The notes beneath the pieces were generated by a model. It searched no databases. It was not told the origin of the DNA and saw nothing but the letters and a program-made list of their open reading frames with translations. A DNA stretch of 64,000 bases from Peptococcaceae bacterium. Lineage in GTDB: Bacteria; Bacillota; Peptococcia; Peptococcales; Peptococcaceae. This document shows positions 1-7,732 of this stretch, in pieces. The translations under genes were made by a program, and so were the position numbers. The stretch is from NCBI GenBank assembly GCA_900759105.1, contig CAAETY010000145.1, positions 66,747 to 130,746 of the forward strand, given 5' to 3'. How positions within the stretch are numbered: position 1 is the stretch's first letter; every line of letters starts with the position of its first letter.

Positions 1-1059
1 GCTTTTTTCGCCGCCCTTGCCCTTAAAGGGGTACACGACCACTGTTTCCAGCACATTGCCGGTAGGGTCGATAACGGCAAGCTTGCAACCGTTGGCATAG
101 CCCGGGTCAAAGCCCAGCACCACATGGCCGCGCACCGGCGGCTGCAGCAATAGGTCGCGCAAATTTTTGCTAAACAGGTCGGTAGATTGTTCTTCGGCCC
201 ATTGTGTGCGTGCTTTGCGCACCTCCTTTTCAAGGGAAGGCTTGAGCAGGCGTTTGTAGCTATCACGGCAGGTTTCCTGCAGGCGTTCTTGCCAAGCCAT
301 GCCTTTTTTGTAGAGGTGCTTATAGAGGGTGTATACTGCTGCTTCCTCATCTGCTTCCAAGCTTACCGCCAATGCGCCTTCACGTTCGGCACGTCCGATG
401 GCAAGCACACGATGGGCAGCCATCTCGGAAAGTGGTTCGCTGTAATCGAGGTAGTTGTCATAGACGGCGTTCGGTTCTTTGCCGACCTTGGTATGAATCA
501 CGCCATGCTTGGCAAGGGCATCGCGCAGGCTTTTGCGCACGTCTGCATCATCAGCCAAGGCTTCGGCCATGATGTCGCAGGCACCTGCAATGGCTGCTTC
601 GGCATCGGCCAATTCATCGTTGGCTTGTGCAAGCTTTTCGGCATAGCGCATAAGTGCAGCGGCTGTTTCACCGGCACGCCAAGCATCAGCCAAAGGCGCC
701 AAGCCACGTTCAACAGCCACGCTGGCACGGGTTTTGCGCTTTGGCCGATATGGACGGTAGAGATCCTCCAGTTCGGTCATGGAAACGGCTGCTTCGATTT
801 TTGCTGTCAACGCATCGGTAAGCTTGTTTTGCTCTGCAATCAGGCGCAGCACATCGGCACGGCGCTCCTCTAGCTTACGACTTGCCGCAAGGCGGTCGGC
901 AAATTCACGAACCTGCTGGTCATCCAGATTGCCGGTTTCATCCTTGCGGTAACGGGCAATAAAAGGCACCGTGGCGCCGTCATCCAAAAGGGCAATGGTG
1001 TTGGCGACGTGCTTGGCACTCATATGAAAATGTGTTTGTAATTGTTCTTCTATGGACAA
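1..1059 (-). CDS. tex: Tex-family RNA-binding transcription accessory protein, cut by the window edge
   Basis: Only the first 353 codons are inside the window; the C-terminal half, including the expected S1 domain, lies beyond position 1. The visible part has the long helical Tex N-terminus followed at about residue 315 by a YqgF/RuvX-like RNase H fold motif (VVLGFDPGYANGCKLAVID). Tex binds nucleic acid and influences transcription and ribosome-associated RNA turnover; its exact role in Firmicutes is unclear. I place the start at a TTG (1059) because AAGGAG lies 8 bases upstream; the first in-frame ATG (1023) would drop twelve conserved-looking residues and has no site of its own. It is transcribed away from the next gene. 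Confidence 0.9.
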   Translation of the reverse strand, partial: MSIEEQLQTHFHMSAKHVANTIALLDDGATVPFIARYRKDETGNLDDQQVREFADRLAASRKLEERRADVLRLIAEQNKLTDALTAKIEAAVSMTELEDLYRPYRPKRKTRASVAVERGLAPLADAWRAGETAAALMRYAEKLAQANDELADAEAAIAGACDIMAEALADDADVRKSLRDALAKHGVIHTKVGKEPNAVYDNYLDYSEPLSEMAAHRVLAIGRAEREGALAVSLEADEEAAVYTLYKHLYKKGMAWQERLQETCRDSYKRLLKPSLEKEVRKARTQWAEEQSTDLFSKNLRDLLLQPPVRGHVVLGFDPGYANGCKLAVIDPTGNVLETVVVYPFKGKGGEKS

Positions 1060-1139
1060 ATGGATCGCTCCTTTCGTGTTCATGTCCTTCCCTATTTTAT
1101 GCTAGGTGCGCCTGCTCTGCAACACCGATGTGGGGTAGG

Positions 1140-1169
1140 TTTACACAAATGATGGGCTTATGGTATAAT
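1140..1169 (+). promoter_or_regulatory. Sigma-A-type promoter for the GH73 gene
   Basis: A TTTACA -35 box (1140-1145), an 18-bp spacer and a perfect TATAAT -10 box (1164-1169) lie 32 bases before the GTG start at 1201. Confidence 0.75.
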
Positions 1170-1200
1170 TAAGAGATTTCTCGAGAGAGGAGGCGTGCGC

Positions 1201-2040
1201 GTGTCTCCAAAAAGAAAGACCGGCGCCCACAAAAAAAAGCGCACCACGAAAAAACCTGCTACCACAAGTCGCAGCACCAAAACGTCTGCGTCAAAGACCG
1301 GTACGCATCGTCAGACATCAACCAATAAATCCTCCGCCAATAAGCCACGCCCGATTGGCAAGGCGGGAAGCAAGCGTAAAAATCAATCAGCCGATACATT
1401 AATGAACACCTTTGTCTTTGCGATTGTTGTGTTCCTTGCGCTCTGTGCCATTAACCTCATCGGTACCACAGAGCAAATTGAGGAGCCCCAAACCCAACGG
1501 GTTTCCTATCAGGTTGGCGATCCGAAGGATTTCTTTGATACCCTAGGCCCGATTGCCGCAGATTACAAGAGCTACGGCCTCTATCCATCGGTTATGCTCG
1601 CACAGGCAGCACTTGAAAGCCAATTTGGGGAATCTCAGCTTTCCTTTGATTATCACAATTATTTCGGTATCAAGGCACACGGTCACCATCGCAGTGTACG
1701 CCTTTCCACCACAGAATATTACAGTGATGAGCCTACAACCATCACCGATAGCTTCTGTGTTTACAATAGTCCAAAGGATTGCTTCACAGATTATGCTGAA
1801 TTGCTCACCGAAAATGAAAACTACAGCGATGTTATAGGCGCTGCATCTCCGGCGATGGCTGCACGGGCGTTGCAGCAAGCAGGCTATGCCACCGACCCGG
1901 CATATGCAAGCAAGTTGGTCCAGCTCATTAACGAATATAATCTCACCCGTTTCGACCCAATGGAGCGCCCGCGTCCGGATAAGCAGGCTCCCAAGGCCAC
2001 GCAGGACAGCGCCGACGTGACGGCTGAAAAAGGAGAATGA
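1201..2040 (+). CDS. Membrane-anchored GH73-family peptidoglycan hydrolase
   Basis: The 279-residue protein has a very basic Lys/Thr/Ser-rich N-terminus (about 1-60), one membrane helix (about 66-88) and an extracellular glucosaminidase-type domain (about 105-255). The predicted catalytic Glu is in ALESQFGES (about residue 139), followed by the family motif NYFGIK. Such enzymes cleave the glycan strand of peptidoglycan. The start is GTG at 1201, not the GTG at 1195, because AGGAGG at 1188-1193 sits 7 bases before 1201 but only one base before 1195. It is followed after 6 bases by an MFS gene and is probably co-transcribed with it. The basic tail could contact the membrane or nucleic acid; that is a guess. 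Confidence 0.85.
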   Translation: MSPKRKTGAHKKKRTTKKPATTSRSTKTSASKTGTHRQTSTNKSSANKPRPIGKAGSKRKNQSADTLMNTFVFAIVVFLALCAINLIGTTEQIEEPQTQRVSYQVGDPKDFFDTLGPIAADYKSYGLYPSVMLAQAALESQFGESQLSFDYHNYFGIKAHGHHRSVRLSTTEYYSDEPTTITDSFCVYNSPKDCFTDYAELLTENENYSDVIGAASPAMAARALQQAGYATDPAYASKLVQLINEYNLTRFDPMERPRPDKQAPKATQDSADVTAEKGE

Positions 2041-2046
2041 TGAAAC

Positions 2047-3201
2047 GTGACTCAGCAGCTTTGGAGTCGTCCCTTTGCCATTATCATGGCCATCAACTTT
2101 ATGTTATTTTTGAGCTTTAACATGCTCAATCCATCACTACCTATCTATTTTCAGGACATCGGCATCAGCGAAACCATGACAGGGGTCTGCATCAGCATTT
2201 TTACAGTTGGCTCCATTATTGTGCGGCCAATCGCCGGCGGCGTCCTCGACCGATTCGGTCGACGCGCCGTCTTTTTTGTCAGCATGCTGATTCTTTGCGG
2301 CATGGTCTATGCCTATGCCTTGTCCGGCGCCATTTTTGCGCTTCTTCTGTTGCGTTTGGTGCATGGCTTTGACTGGGGCTTTGCCTCAACTGCAACTTCT
2401 ACTATGGCAACAGATATCATTCCGCGCCAAAAGATTGGCACCGGGATGGGCATCTTTGGCCTTTCGATGTCGTTGGCATTGGCCTTTGCGCCGGCGCTGG
2501 CTGTCAATCTTATGGAAAAAAGTGGCTTTGAGGGCATGATTTTTGTTAGCACCGCCTTTTTGGTGGTTGCCACGCTTTTGGGGCTTTGCTATCCATTTCA
2601 TCACACTGTTACCCCGTCAACTGCCAACAAGGCCGGCAAGGGAAGGACCGCTCTTTTTGAACACACTGCGGTGCTTCCATCGGTCATCATGGGATGTATC
2701 ACCCTTACCATGTCGGCCATTACCACCTACGTGCCTTTGTATGCCTTGAGCCTTGGCATGCACAATGTTGGTTTTTTCTTCACCGTTTACGCCATCGGAC
2801 TTATGGTGGTGCGTGCCTTTATCGGCATCGTTGTTGACCGTTTCGGGATTGTGGCAGCCACTATTCCTTCTTTTATCAGCATGCTTTTGGCCATGCTGCT
2901 GTTGGCCTTTGCCAAGGACCTTGCCATGATTTTGACAAGCGGCTTCCTTTACGGCGCCGGCTACGGCGGGGCGCAAACCACCATGCAAAGCTTGGCCGTT
3001 ATGAATGCACCGGCAGAACGCTTCGGCGCTGCCAACGGCACCTTCTTTATCGGCTTTGATTTGGGCATTGGCTTCGGTGCACTCTTGGCAGGCATTTTAA
3101 GCGATTACTTTGGCTTTGCGCCAATGTATCTCATGCTTAGCATTTTCATTGTGCTTGCCATCTTGCTGGTGCTAAAGTTCCGCCCACACAAAGCTGCTTA
3201 A
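2047..3201 (+). CDS. MFS transporter (first of two tandem paralogues)
   Basis: This 384-residue, 12-helix carrier has the MFS loop 2-3 signature GGVLDRFGRR (about 64-73) and a second-half copy, VVDRFGIVAA. It should export or import a small molecule across the cytoplasmic membrane with an ion gradient; the substrate cannot be read from sequence. Translation starts at a GTG, with AGGAG eleven bases upstream inside the end of the GH73 gene; two nearby ATGs are out of frame. The C-terminal half shares long stretches (for example RFGAANGTFFIGFD) with the next gene, so the pair arose by tandem duplication. A terminator follows directly. Confidence 0.85.
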   Translation: MTQQLWSRPFAIIMAINFMLFLSFNMLNPSLPIYFQDIGISETMTGVCISIFTVGSIIVRPIAGGVLDRFGRRAVFFVSMLILCGMVYAYALSGAIFALLLLRLVHGFDWGFASTATSTMATDIIPRQKIGTGMGIFGLSMSLALAFAPALAVNLMEKSGFEGMIFVSTAFLVVATLLGLCYPFHHTVTPSTANKAGKGRTALFEHTAVLPSVIMGCITLTMSAITTYVPLYALSLGMHNVGFFFTVYAIGLMVVRAFIGIVVDRFGIVAATIPSFISMLLAMLLLAFAKDLAMILTSGFLYGAGYGGAQTTMQSLAVMNAPAERFGAANGTFFIGFDLGIGFGALLAGILSDYFGFAPMYLMLSIFIVLAILLVLKFRPHKAA

Positions 3202-3214
3202 CGTTTCAACCCCC

Positions 3215-3240
3215 AAGGTGCACAAGCACCTTTTTTATTT
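3215..3240 (+). terminator. Intrinsic terminator after the first MFS gene
   Basis: AAGGTGC, a four-base loop and GCACCTT form a 7-bp hairpin followed by a T run. Confidence 0.85.
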
Positions 3241-3242
3241 TC

Positions 3243-3395
3243 ATAGTGACGACTGATGTGTCTTCTCATTGTCGTCTGCTTGACAGACGATAAGACGCTT
3301 ATAGGGATATTACGACCATACGCATGCTGCGCATCAGCTAGAATGACAGTGTTCCCTGCCGCGTCCTGTCCGCTGTGCTGCGATTGCGTCACTAT
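3243..3395 (+). promoter_or_regulatory. Structured leader RNA candidate before the second MFS gene
   Basis: The 153 bases between the preceding terminator and the next ribosome binding site are closed by a perfect 9-bp inverted repeat, ATAGTGACG (3243-3251) with CGTCACTAT (3387-3395). Inside are two further domains: a long hairpin at 3260-3296 (GTCTT with AAGAC, then TTGTCGTCTG with CAGACGATAA) and a compound hairpin at about 3329-3382 (GCGCATCAGC with GCTGTGCTGCG around GACAG with CTGTC). The arrangement looks like a three-way junction. It matches no riboswitch class I can recall. The ligand and even its function as RNA are unproven. Confidence 0.5.
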
Positions 3396-3415
3396 CAAAT
3401 AAAGGAGTTGTTTTT

Positions 3416-4588
3416 ATGTCAACCACCAAGCTTTGGACCAAACCATTTGTCATGATTCTCGTGATAAACTTTCTTTTGTTCCTCAGTCTAAACATGGTTG
3501 CACCCGCTCTTCCTATTTATTTTCAGAAAATCGGATTTTCCCAAACCCTCACCGGGGCTTCCTTAAGCTTCTACACTTTGGGCTCTTTTCTGGTACGTCC
3601 GATTGCCGGGGCAACCTTGGACCGCTTTGGTCATCGCACCATTTTCTTTGTCACCACAGTCATTCTTATTTTTCTCTGTATCGCCCATACGTGGACCACA
3701 TCCATTGTGCTCCTCTTATTTTTGCGTTTTCTCTATGGCCTTGACTGGGGCTTTGCATCAACCACCACTTCGACCATTGCAACCACCAGCATTCCGCGCC
3801 ACATGGTCGGTCGTGGGATGGGAATGTTTGGCGTATCTCTGTCTTTGGCACCGGCTTTCGCGCCGATTCTCGCCATTGAGCTCATGAACCGTTATGAATT
3901 TTCCGGAATGATATACGTCAGCACGGGCGTTTTGGTCGCAGCCTTGATTTTGAGTTTCTTCTTTCCGTTTGCCAAGCAGCCAGCTGTGGCGAAAACAGAC
4001 ACCACTCAAAGGAAGCTTTTGGATAAAAACGCCATGATTGAACGCACGGCTGTTTTGCCTGCCATCATCATTTGCCTGTCCACCCTTACCATGGGGCCTA
4101 TTACCACCTACGTACCGCTCTATGCTCTCACCATGTGGATGAAAAACGTTGGCTTCTTCTTTAGTGTTTTCGCCATTGGCATCATCATTGTCCGTGCCGC
4201 CATTGGGCCAATCATGGACCGCTTTGGTCCGGTAGCGACAAGCATGCCTTCGTTTCTTTTGATGTTCTCCGCCATGATTATCCTCAGCATGGCAAACAGC
4301 CTGCCACTGCTTCTTTTGAGCGGCTTCCTCTATGGGATGGGAAACGGTGGTGCACAAACCGTTATGCAAAGCTTGGCCGTTATGCATGCCCCATCGGATC
4401 GCTTCGGCGCTGCCAACGGCACCTTCTTTATCGGCTTTGACATCGGGATTGGGGTCGGCGGACTCCTGGGTGGGCTTTTGATTGACCATCTCGGCTTTTC
4501 CACCATGTATCTCATCATGAGCGTGCCACTATTCATCGGCATGGTGCTCATATTAAAATGCCTGCGCACCAAATCCACCACTTGCTAA
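3416..4588 (+). CDS. MFS transporter (second tandem paralogue)
   Basis: The 390-residue protein is a close relative of the upstream MFS carrier with the same topology, the same loop 2-3 signature (GATLDRFGHR, about 65-74) and the same C-terminal block RFGAANGTFFIGFD. It starts at ATG with AAAGGAG 8 bases before it. It has its own 5' region with nested inverted repeats and is separated from the first copy by a terminator, so the two paralogues are likely regulated separately although they may share substrate type. The substrate is unknown. The next gene follows after 16 bases. Confidence 0.85.
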   Translation: MSTTKLWTKPFVMILVINFLLFLSLNMVAPALPIYFQKIGFSQTLTGASLSFYTLGSFLVRPIAGATLDRFGHRTIFFVTTVILIFLCIAHTWTTSIVLLLFLRFLYGLDWGFASTTTSTIATTSIPRHMVGRGMGMFGVSLSLAPAFAPILAIELMNRYEFSGMIYVSTGVLVAALILSFFFPFAKQPAVAKTDTTQRKLLDKNAMIERTAVLPAIIICLSTLTMGPITTYVPLYALTMWMKNVGFFFSVFAIGIIIVRAAIGPIMDRFGPVATSMPSFLLMFSAMIILSMANSLPLLLLSGFLYGMGNGGAQTVMQSLAVMHAPSDRFGAANGTFFIGFDIGIGVGGLLGGLLIDHLGFSTMYLIMSVPLFIGMVLILKCLRTKSTTC

Positions 4589-4604
4589 GAAAGGATTCTC
4601 TACC

Positions 4605-5153
4605 ATGAAATATTTAATTGCATCCGACATTCACGGCAGTGCTGCCTGCACCCGTGACCTTCTTGAACGCTTCCAAGCAGAAGAAGCTGATGTTCTCGTA
4701 CTCCTCGGCGACATTCTCTACCACGGCCCACGCAACGACCTGCCAGAAGCATACGCACCAAAGGAAGTCGCCGCCCTCTTAAACGCCATGGCGGACAAAA
4801 TCCTCTGCGTTCGTGGCAACTGTGAAGCCGAGGTTGACCAAATGATGCTCGACTTCCCTTGCTTGGCAGATTATGCCTACCTCTACATCGAAGGCACCCC
4901 CGTCTACATGACCCACGGGCACCACTTTAACGACCAAAATCTGCCAAAAATCGCAAACCCACGCACCATTCTTCTCCACGGCCACACCCACGTGCCGGTG
5001 AACCTCCATCACGACACCCACCGCACCATGAACCCGGGCTCCACCACCATTCCAAAGCAAGAAAGCCCACGCAGCTACATGCTCATCGACGGCACCCACA
5101 TCTACTGGAAGCACCTCGAAGACGGTAGCATCTATATAGAAGACGTGCTATAA
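4605..5153 (+). CDS. yfcE: YfcE/MJ0936-type metallophosphodiesterase
   Basis: The 182-residue protein has the full calcineurin-like metal-binding set: D8 and H10 (SDIHG), D36 (LLGDILYHG), N72 (GNCE), H104 (THGHH) and GHTH at 126-129. Members hydrolyse phosphodiesters and model substrates in the cytoplasm; the physiological substrate is not settled. Length fits the family. It follows the second MFS gene by 16 bases and ends just before a strong terminator, so it closes that transcription unit. Confidence 0.9.
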   Translation: MKYLIASDIHGSAACTRDLLERFQAEEADVLVLLGDILYHGPRNDLPEAYAPKEVAALLNAMADKILCVRGNCEAEVDQMMLDFPCLADYAYLYIEGTPVYMTHGHHFNDQNLPKIANPRTILLHGHTHVPVNLHHDTHRTMNPGSTTIPKQESPRSYMLIDGTHIYWKHLEDGSIYIEDVL

Positions 5154-5184
5154 GCCGGTTCGACTTCTATAACAATACATACGC

Positions 5185-5244
5185 AAAAGGCACCGCCACC
5201 GACTGTCATCCAATGAATCACAGTCAGTAGCAGTGCCTTTTTTT
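5185..5244 (+). terminator. Terminator after yfcE
   Basis: GGCAC and GTGCC close an imperfect stem with an inner GACTGT/ACAGTC helix, followed by seven T residues. Confidence 0.85.
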
Positions 5245-5367
5245 GCTTATCGGCGCATGGTCACAGCAAGCTTGCAAAACCAACGCTCCCTAAATATGCA
5301 TGAATATCTGGATATTCTCACTTAAATTCTTTGGTTTCACTATCAATCCTACAGTCCCACCTCTTCT

Positions 5368-5521
5368 ATTCTAATAATCATTCTAATATTTATTCTAATA
5401 ATTATTAGAGTATTATTAGAATAAAATCAAGCTTTTCTGATAAGAAAACGCTAAAAAGCCCGCTATATCCGTGCTTTAAGGATTATAAGATGCCCATCCT
5501 ATTCTAATATTTATTCTAATA
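5368..5521 (+). repeat. Iteron-like ATTCTAATA array with 12-bp phasing
   Basis: Exact copies of ATTCTAATA occur at 5368, 5380 and 5392 (12-bp steps) and again at 5501 and 5513 (12-bp step). An inverted exact copy (TATTAGAAT) is at 5414-5422, with a one-mismatch inverted copy at 5403-5411. This lies in the 400-base gene-free stretch 5245-5648, which otherwise shows only AT-rich sequence and the terminator of the gene to its right. Such phased arrays usually bind a dimeric repressor or initiator cooperatively; the binder is unknown. Confidence 0.7.
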
Positions 5522-5551
5522 ATGCGCCTGCATCACGCAAAAACCACCGCA

Positions 5552-5600
5552 TAAACAAAATACCCCAAGATGTCGGAAACCTAAGTTTTGACATCTTGGG
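5552..5600 (-). terminator. Terminator of the ung/HicB-like unit
   Basis: A perfect 11-bp inverted repeat (CCCAAGATGTC at 5564-5574, GACATCTTGGG at 5590-5600) is followed on the minus strand by a T-rich tail. Confidence 0.75.
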
Positions 5601-5648
5601 ACACATATATAACAATTTATCAAAAAGAGGATTACAAGCCTTTGTCCA

Positions 5649-5840
5649 CTATTGCGCATTCAGAAATTCCTTTAGCATACCGGCGCGTTTATTGCGGGCG
5701 TTTGCTTTGGCTACTTCCGCGGTGATTCCTTGAGCGATACAGCCCGGTATTTTTTGAATGGTTGCGGTGTAGATGCCTTGGGCATCTTGGGTTATTTCTA
5801 TGGGGTAGACTTCATCAAGGTATTCTTGTAAAGGCTTCAC
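5649..5840 (-). CDS. Short HicB-like protein
   Basis: This 63-residue protein has the start of a HicB-type partial RNase H fold (YPIEITQDAQGIYTATIQKIPGCIAQG) and then a short helix rich in Ala, Asn and Lys. It lacks the C-terminal ribbon-helix-helix or HTH domain of full HicB antitoxins, and no HicA-like gene is beside it, so it is probably an orphan rather than half of a toxin pair. It begins at a GTG with GGAGGAG just upstream and lies 15 bases after ung, so it is co-transcribed with ung. Function is not known. Confidence 0.65.
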   Translation of the reverse strand: MKPLQEYLDEVYPIEITQDAQGIYTATIQKIPGCIAQGITAEVAKANARNKRAGMLKEFLNAQ

Positions 5841-5855
5841 GTTGCTCTCCTCCTT

Positions 5856-6536
5856 TTATAGCGCACACCAATCAATCGGCGCAAGACCGTCGGCTTCGAG
5901 GTAAGCGTTGGCGCGGCTGAAGGGGCGAGAGCCGAAAAAGCCGCGACTGGCAGAAAGCGGGCTTGGGTGCGGACTTTTGATGATGTGGTGCTTCGTGGCG
6001 TCAATGAGGGCGCATTTGCTTTGCGCATGGGCACCCCATAGGATAAAGACCATCGGCACGTCGCGACGGCTCAGTGCGCTGATAATCGCATCGGTGAGGG
6101 TTTCCCAGCCGTGGCCGGCGTGGCTTTTGGGTGCTCCTTCTCGCACGGTAAGGGTGGTGTTCAACAAGAGCACCCCTTGTTCGGCCCAGCCTTGCAGGCA
6201 ACCGTGGTTCGGGCGACTGCAGCCAAGGTCGGATTCAAGCTCCTTAAAAATATTCAAAAGTGATGGCGGCGGCTTGACGCCTTCTCGCACGGAAAAACTC
6301 AGCCCGTGGGCTTGGCCTTGCCCGTGATAAGGATCCTGCCCCAGAATCACGACCTTGGTGTCGGCATAGCTGGTGGCATGAAGGGCGTTATAGATATCTT
6401 CCATCGGTGGGTATACACGCTCGTTTTGGTAAGCGTGAATGAGGAACTGTCTGAGTTCCTTGTAATAGGGTTTATCAAATTCCGGTGCGAGAACATCGCC
6501 CCAGTCGTTGTGCATAAAATGTACCATGTTTGTCAC
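5856..6536 (-). CDS. ung: Uracil-DNA glycosylase, family 1
   Basis: The 226-residue enzyme removes uracil from DNA as the first step of base excision repair. All family 1 motifs are present: the water-activating loop GQDPYHG (66-72, catalytic Asp68), LLLNTTLTV (123-131) for uracil recognition, and the HPSPLSA loop (190-196) that inserts into the DNA helix. Length is standard. The ATG start is preceded by AGAGGTG. It is transcribed divergently from the LysR gene and leads a two-gene unit with the HicB-like protein. Confidence 0.97.
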   Translation of the reverse strand: MTNMVHFMHNDWGDVLAPEFDKPYYKELRQFLIHAYQNERVYPPMEDIYNALHATSYADTKVVILGQDPYHGQGQAHGLSFSVREGVKPPPSLLNIFKELESDLGCSRPNHGCLQGWAEQGVLLLNTTLTVREGAPKSHAGHGWETLTDAIISALSRRDVPMVFILWGAHAQSKCALIDATKHHIIKSPHPSPLSASRGFFGSRPFSRANAYLEADGLAPIDWCAL

Positions 6537-6667
6537 CTCTATCCTTTATTGTCCCAAAGCCATCGCATTTTCGCAAGGGGTAAACACGTGCTTCTTATGG
6601 CTTTATGGCGCCATTTATGATAATCTTATGGAATGGATAGACTACCAAAAAGAAAGGAATGCTTGTT

Positions 6668-7597
6668 ATGCGTATCGAACAGCTACAGCATTTTTTAGAG
6701 GTTGCAAAGTGTAACTCCTTGTCTCAGGCAGCGGAAAATTTGTTTATCGGCAAATCAACGCTGAGTAATTCCATCAGCTCTTTGGAAAACGAATTTAGCA
6801 AGCCGCTTTTTATGCGCACACGCCGCGGAACATTCCTGTCGCCGTTTGGCGAAGAAATCCTGCCTATGGCGCAGGCTGCAGTTGACTCCGTGGAAAGTAT
6901 CTACGGCATTAGCCAACAGGATCAATCCATCAATTCTCACATGCTTCATATTTATTCCCATCCTATCGGTGCCATTTCGGCGATTGTTGAGCTTTTCAAA
7001 TATATGAGCACCCATTTTCCCGAAGCAACCATTGCCGTACCGGAAACCCAAGCGGAAAATGTTGTCAGTGATCTCACCGGCTCCGGGCACAGCGTGGGGC
7101 TTATTTCCGCCGGTTTTCTCAAGCATAGCTATGTGCAAACTCAAGCAGAAAACCACGATTTTATTTGTGAGCCTGTTTATGAGGATACGATGTATGTCTA
7201 TGTCCACAAAAACCATCCCTTTGCCGGTCTTGAAAGCATCTCGTTGGAGCGTTTGTTTAATGAAACCGTGGTGATTTTCCGCCTCTTTATGCTGCCGGAA
7301 ACCAATACCTTCTATCAGGATTTTCGCAAGCTCCGCCATTGCTACACTGTGGATAGCTACGAGCTCCTAAAAAAGAGCGTGCTCTACGAAAATATGATTG
7401 CAGTGTCGCCAAGCTTGGCATTCTATCATTCCGCATCGCTCGAGGCCGGTACGGTTGTGCAAATTCCGCTCACCGGCTGCTCCCTTCGATTGATTACCTC
7501 ACTTATTTACAAAAAAGACAAAAACCGCCTTTCCTCATTGGAAAAAGCGGCAGTCGATTTCCTTCGCGATTTCTATCTCGCGATGGCAAACGAATAA
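6668..7597 (+). CDS. LysR-family transcriptional regulator
   Basis: The 309-residue protein has an N-terminal winged HTH (about 1-60, with SLSQAAENLFIGKSTLSNSI and a TRRG wing) and a periplasmic-binding-protein-like effector domain. LysR proteins bind DNA as tetramers and respond to a small ligand, often an intermediate of the pathway they control. I choose the ATG at 6668 because AAGGA is well spaced there, while the ATG at 6659 is too close to it. It faces the DASS/aryl sulfotransferase genes and is the only regulator in that locus, so it may control them; this is inference. Confidence 0.9.
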   Translation: MRIEQLQHFLEVAKCNSLSQAAENLFIGKSTLSNSISSLENEFSKPLFMRTRRGTFLSPFGEEILPMAQAAVDSVESIYGISQQDQSINSHMLHIYSHPIGAISAIVELFKYMSTHFPEATIAVPETQAENVVSDLTGSGHSVGLISAGFLKHSYVQTQAENHDFICEPVYEDTMYVYVHKNHPFAGLESISLERLFNETVVIFRLFMLPETNTFYQDFRKLRHCYTVDSYELLKKSVLYENMIAVSPSLAFYHSASLEAGTVVQIPLTGCSLRLITSLIYKKDKNRLSSLEKAAVDFLRDFYLAMANE

Positions 7598-7601
7598 TAC
7601 G

Positions 7602-7671
7602 AAAAACACGCCCTCCGTTTCACATCGTTGCCTAAACAATGGCACGCTGACGGTTGGCGTGTTTTTCTTTT
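7602..7671 (+). terminator. Terminator after the LysR gene
   Basis: AAAAACACGCC (7602-7612) pairs with GGCGTGTTTTT (7656-7666) and a T-rich tail follows; the symmetry may let it act in both directions. Confidence 0.7.
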
Positions 7672-7690
7672 TGCGCACACCGCATATACG

Positions 7691-7722
7691 CAAAAAGGCT
7701 GCCACATAAGCGACAGCCTTTC
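7691..7722 (-). terminator. Terminator of the first DASS gene
   Basis: Read on the minus strand, AAAGGCTG and CAGCCTTT form a hairpin followed by a T run. Confidence 0.75.
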
Positions 7723-7732
7723 TTGTGTGCTT

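Noticed and set aside
187..873. 228-codon plus-strand open frame opposite tex
   Set aside because: The minus-strand frame encodes a recognisable Tex protein through the whole stretch; the plus frame has no ribosome binding site and a composition typical of an antisense shadow.
3280..3300. TTGACA at 3280-3285 as a -35 box for the second MFS gene
   Set aside because: No -10 box occurs at 16-18 bp, and the hexamer is the loop and stem edge of a stable hairpin.
5649..5840. HicAB toxin-antitoxin pair
   Set aside because: No hicA-like gene is on either side and the protein lacks a DNA-binding domain.
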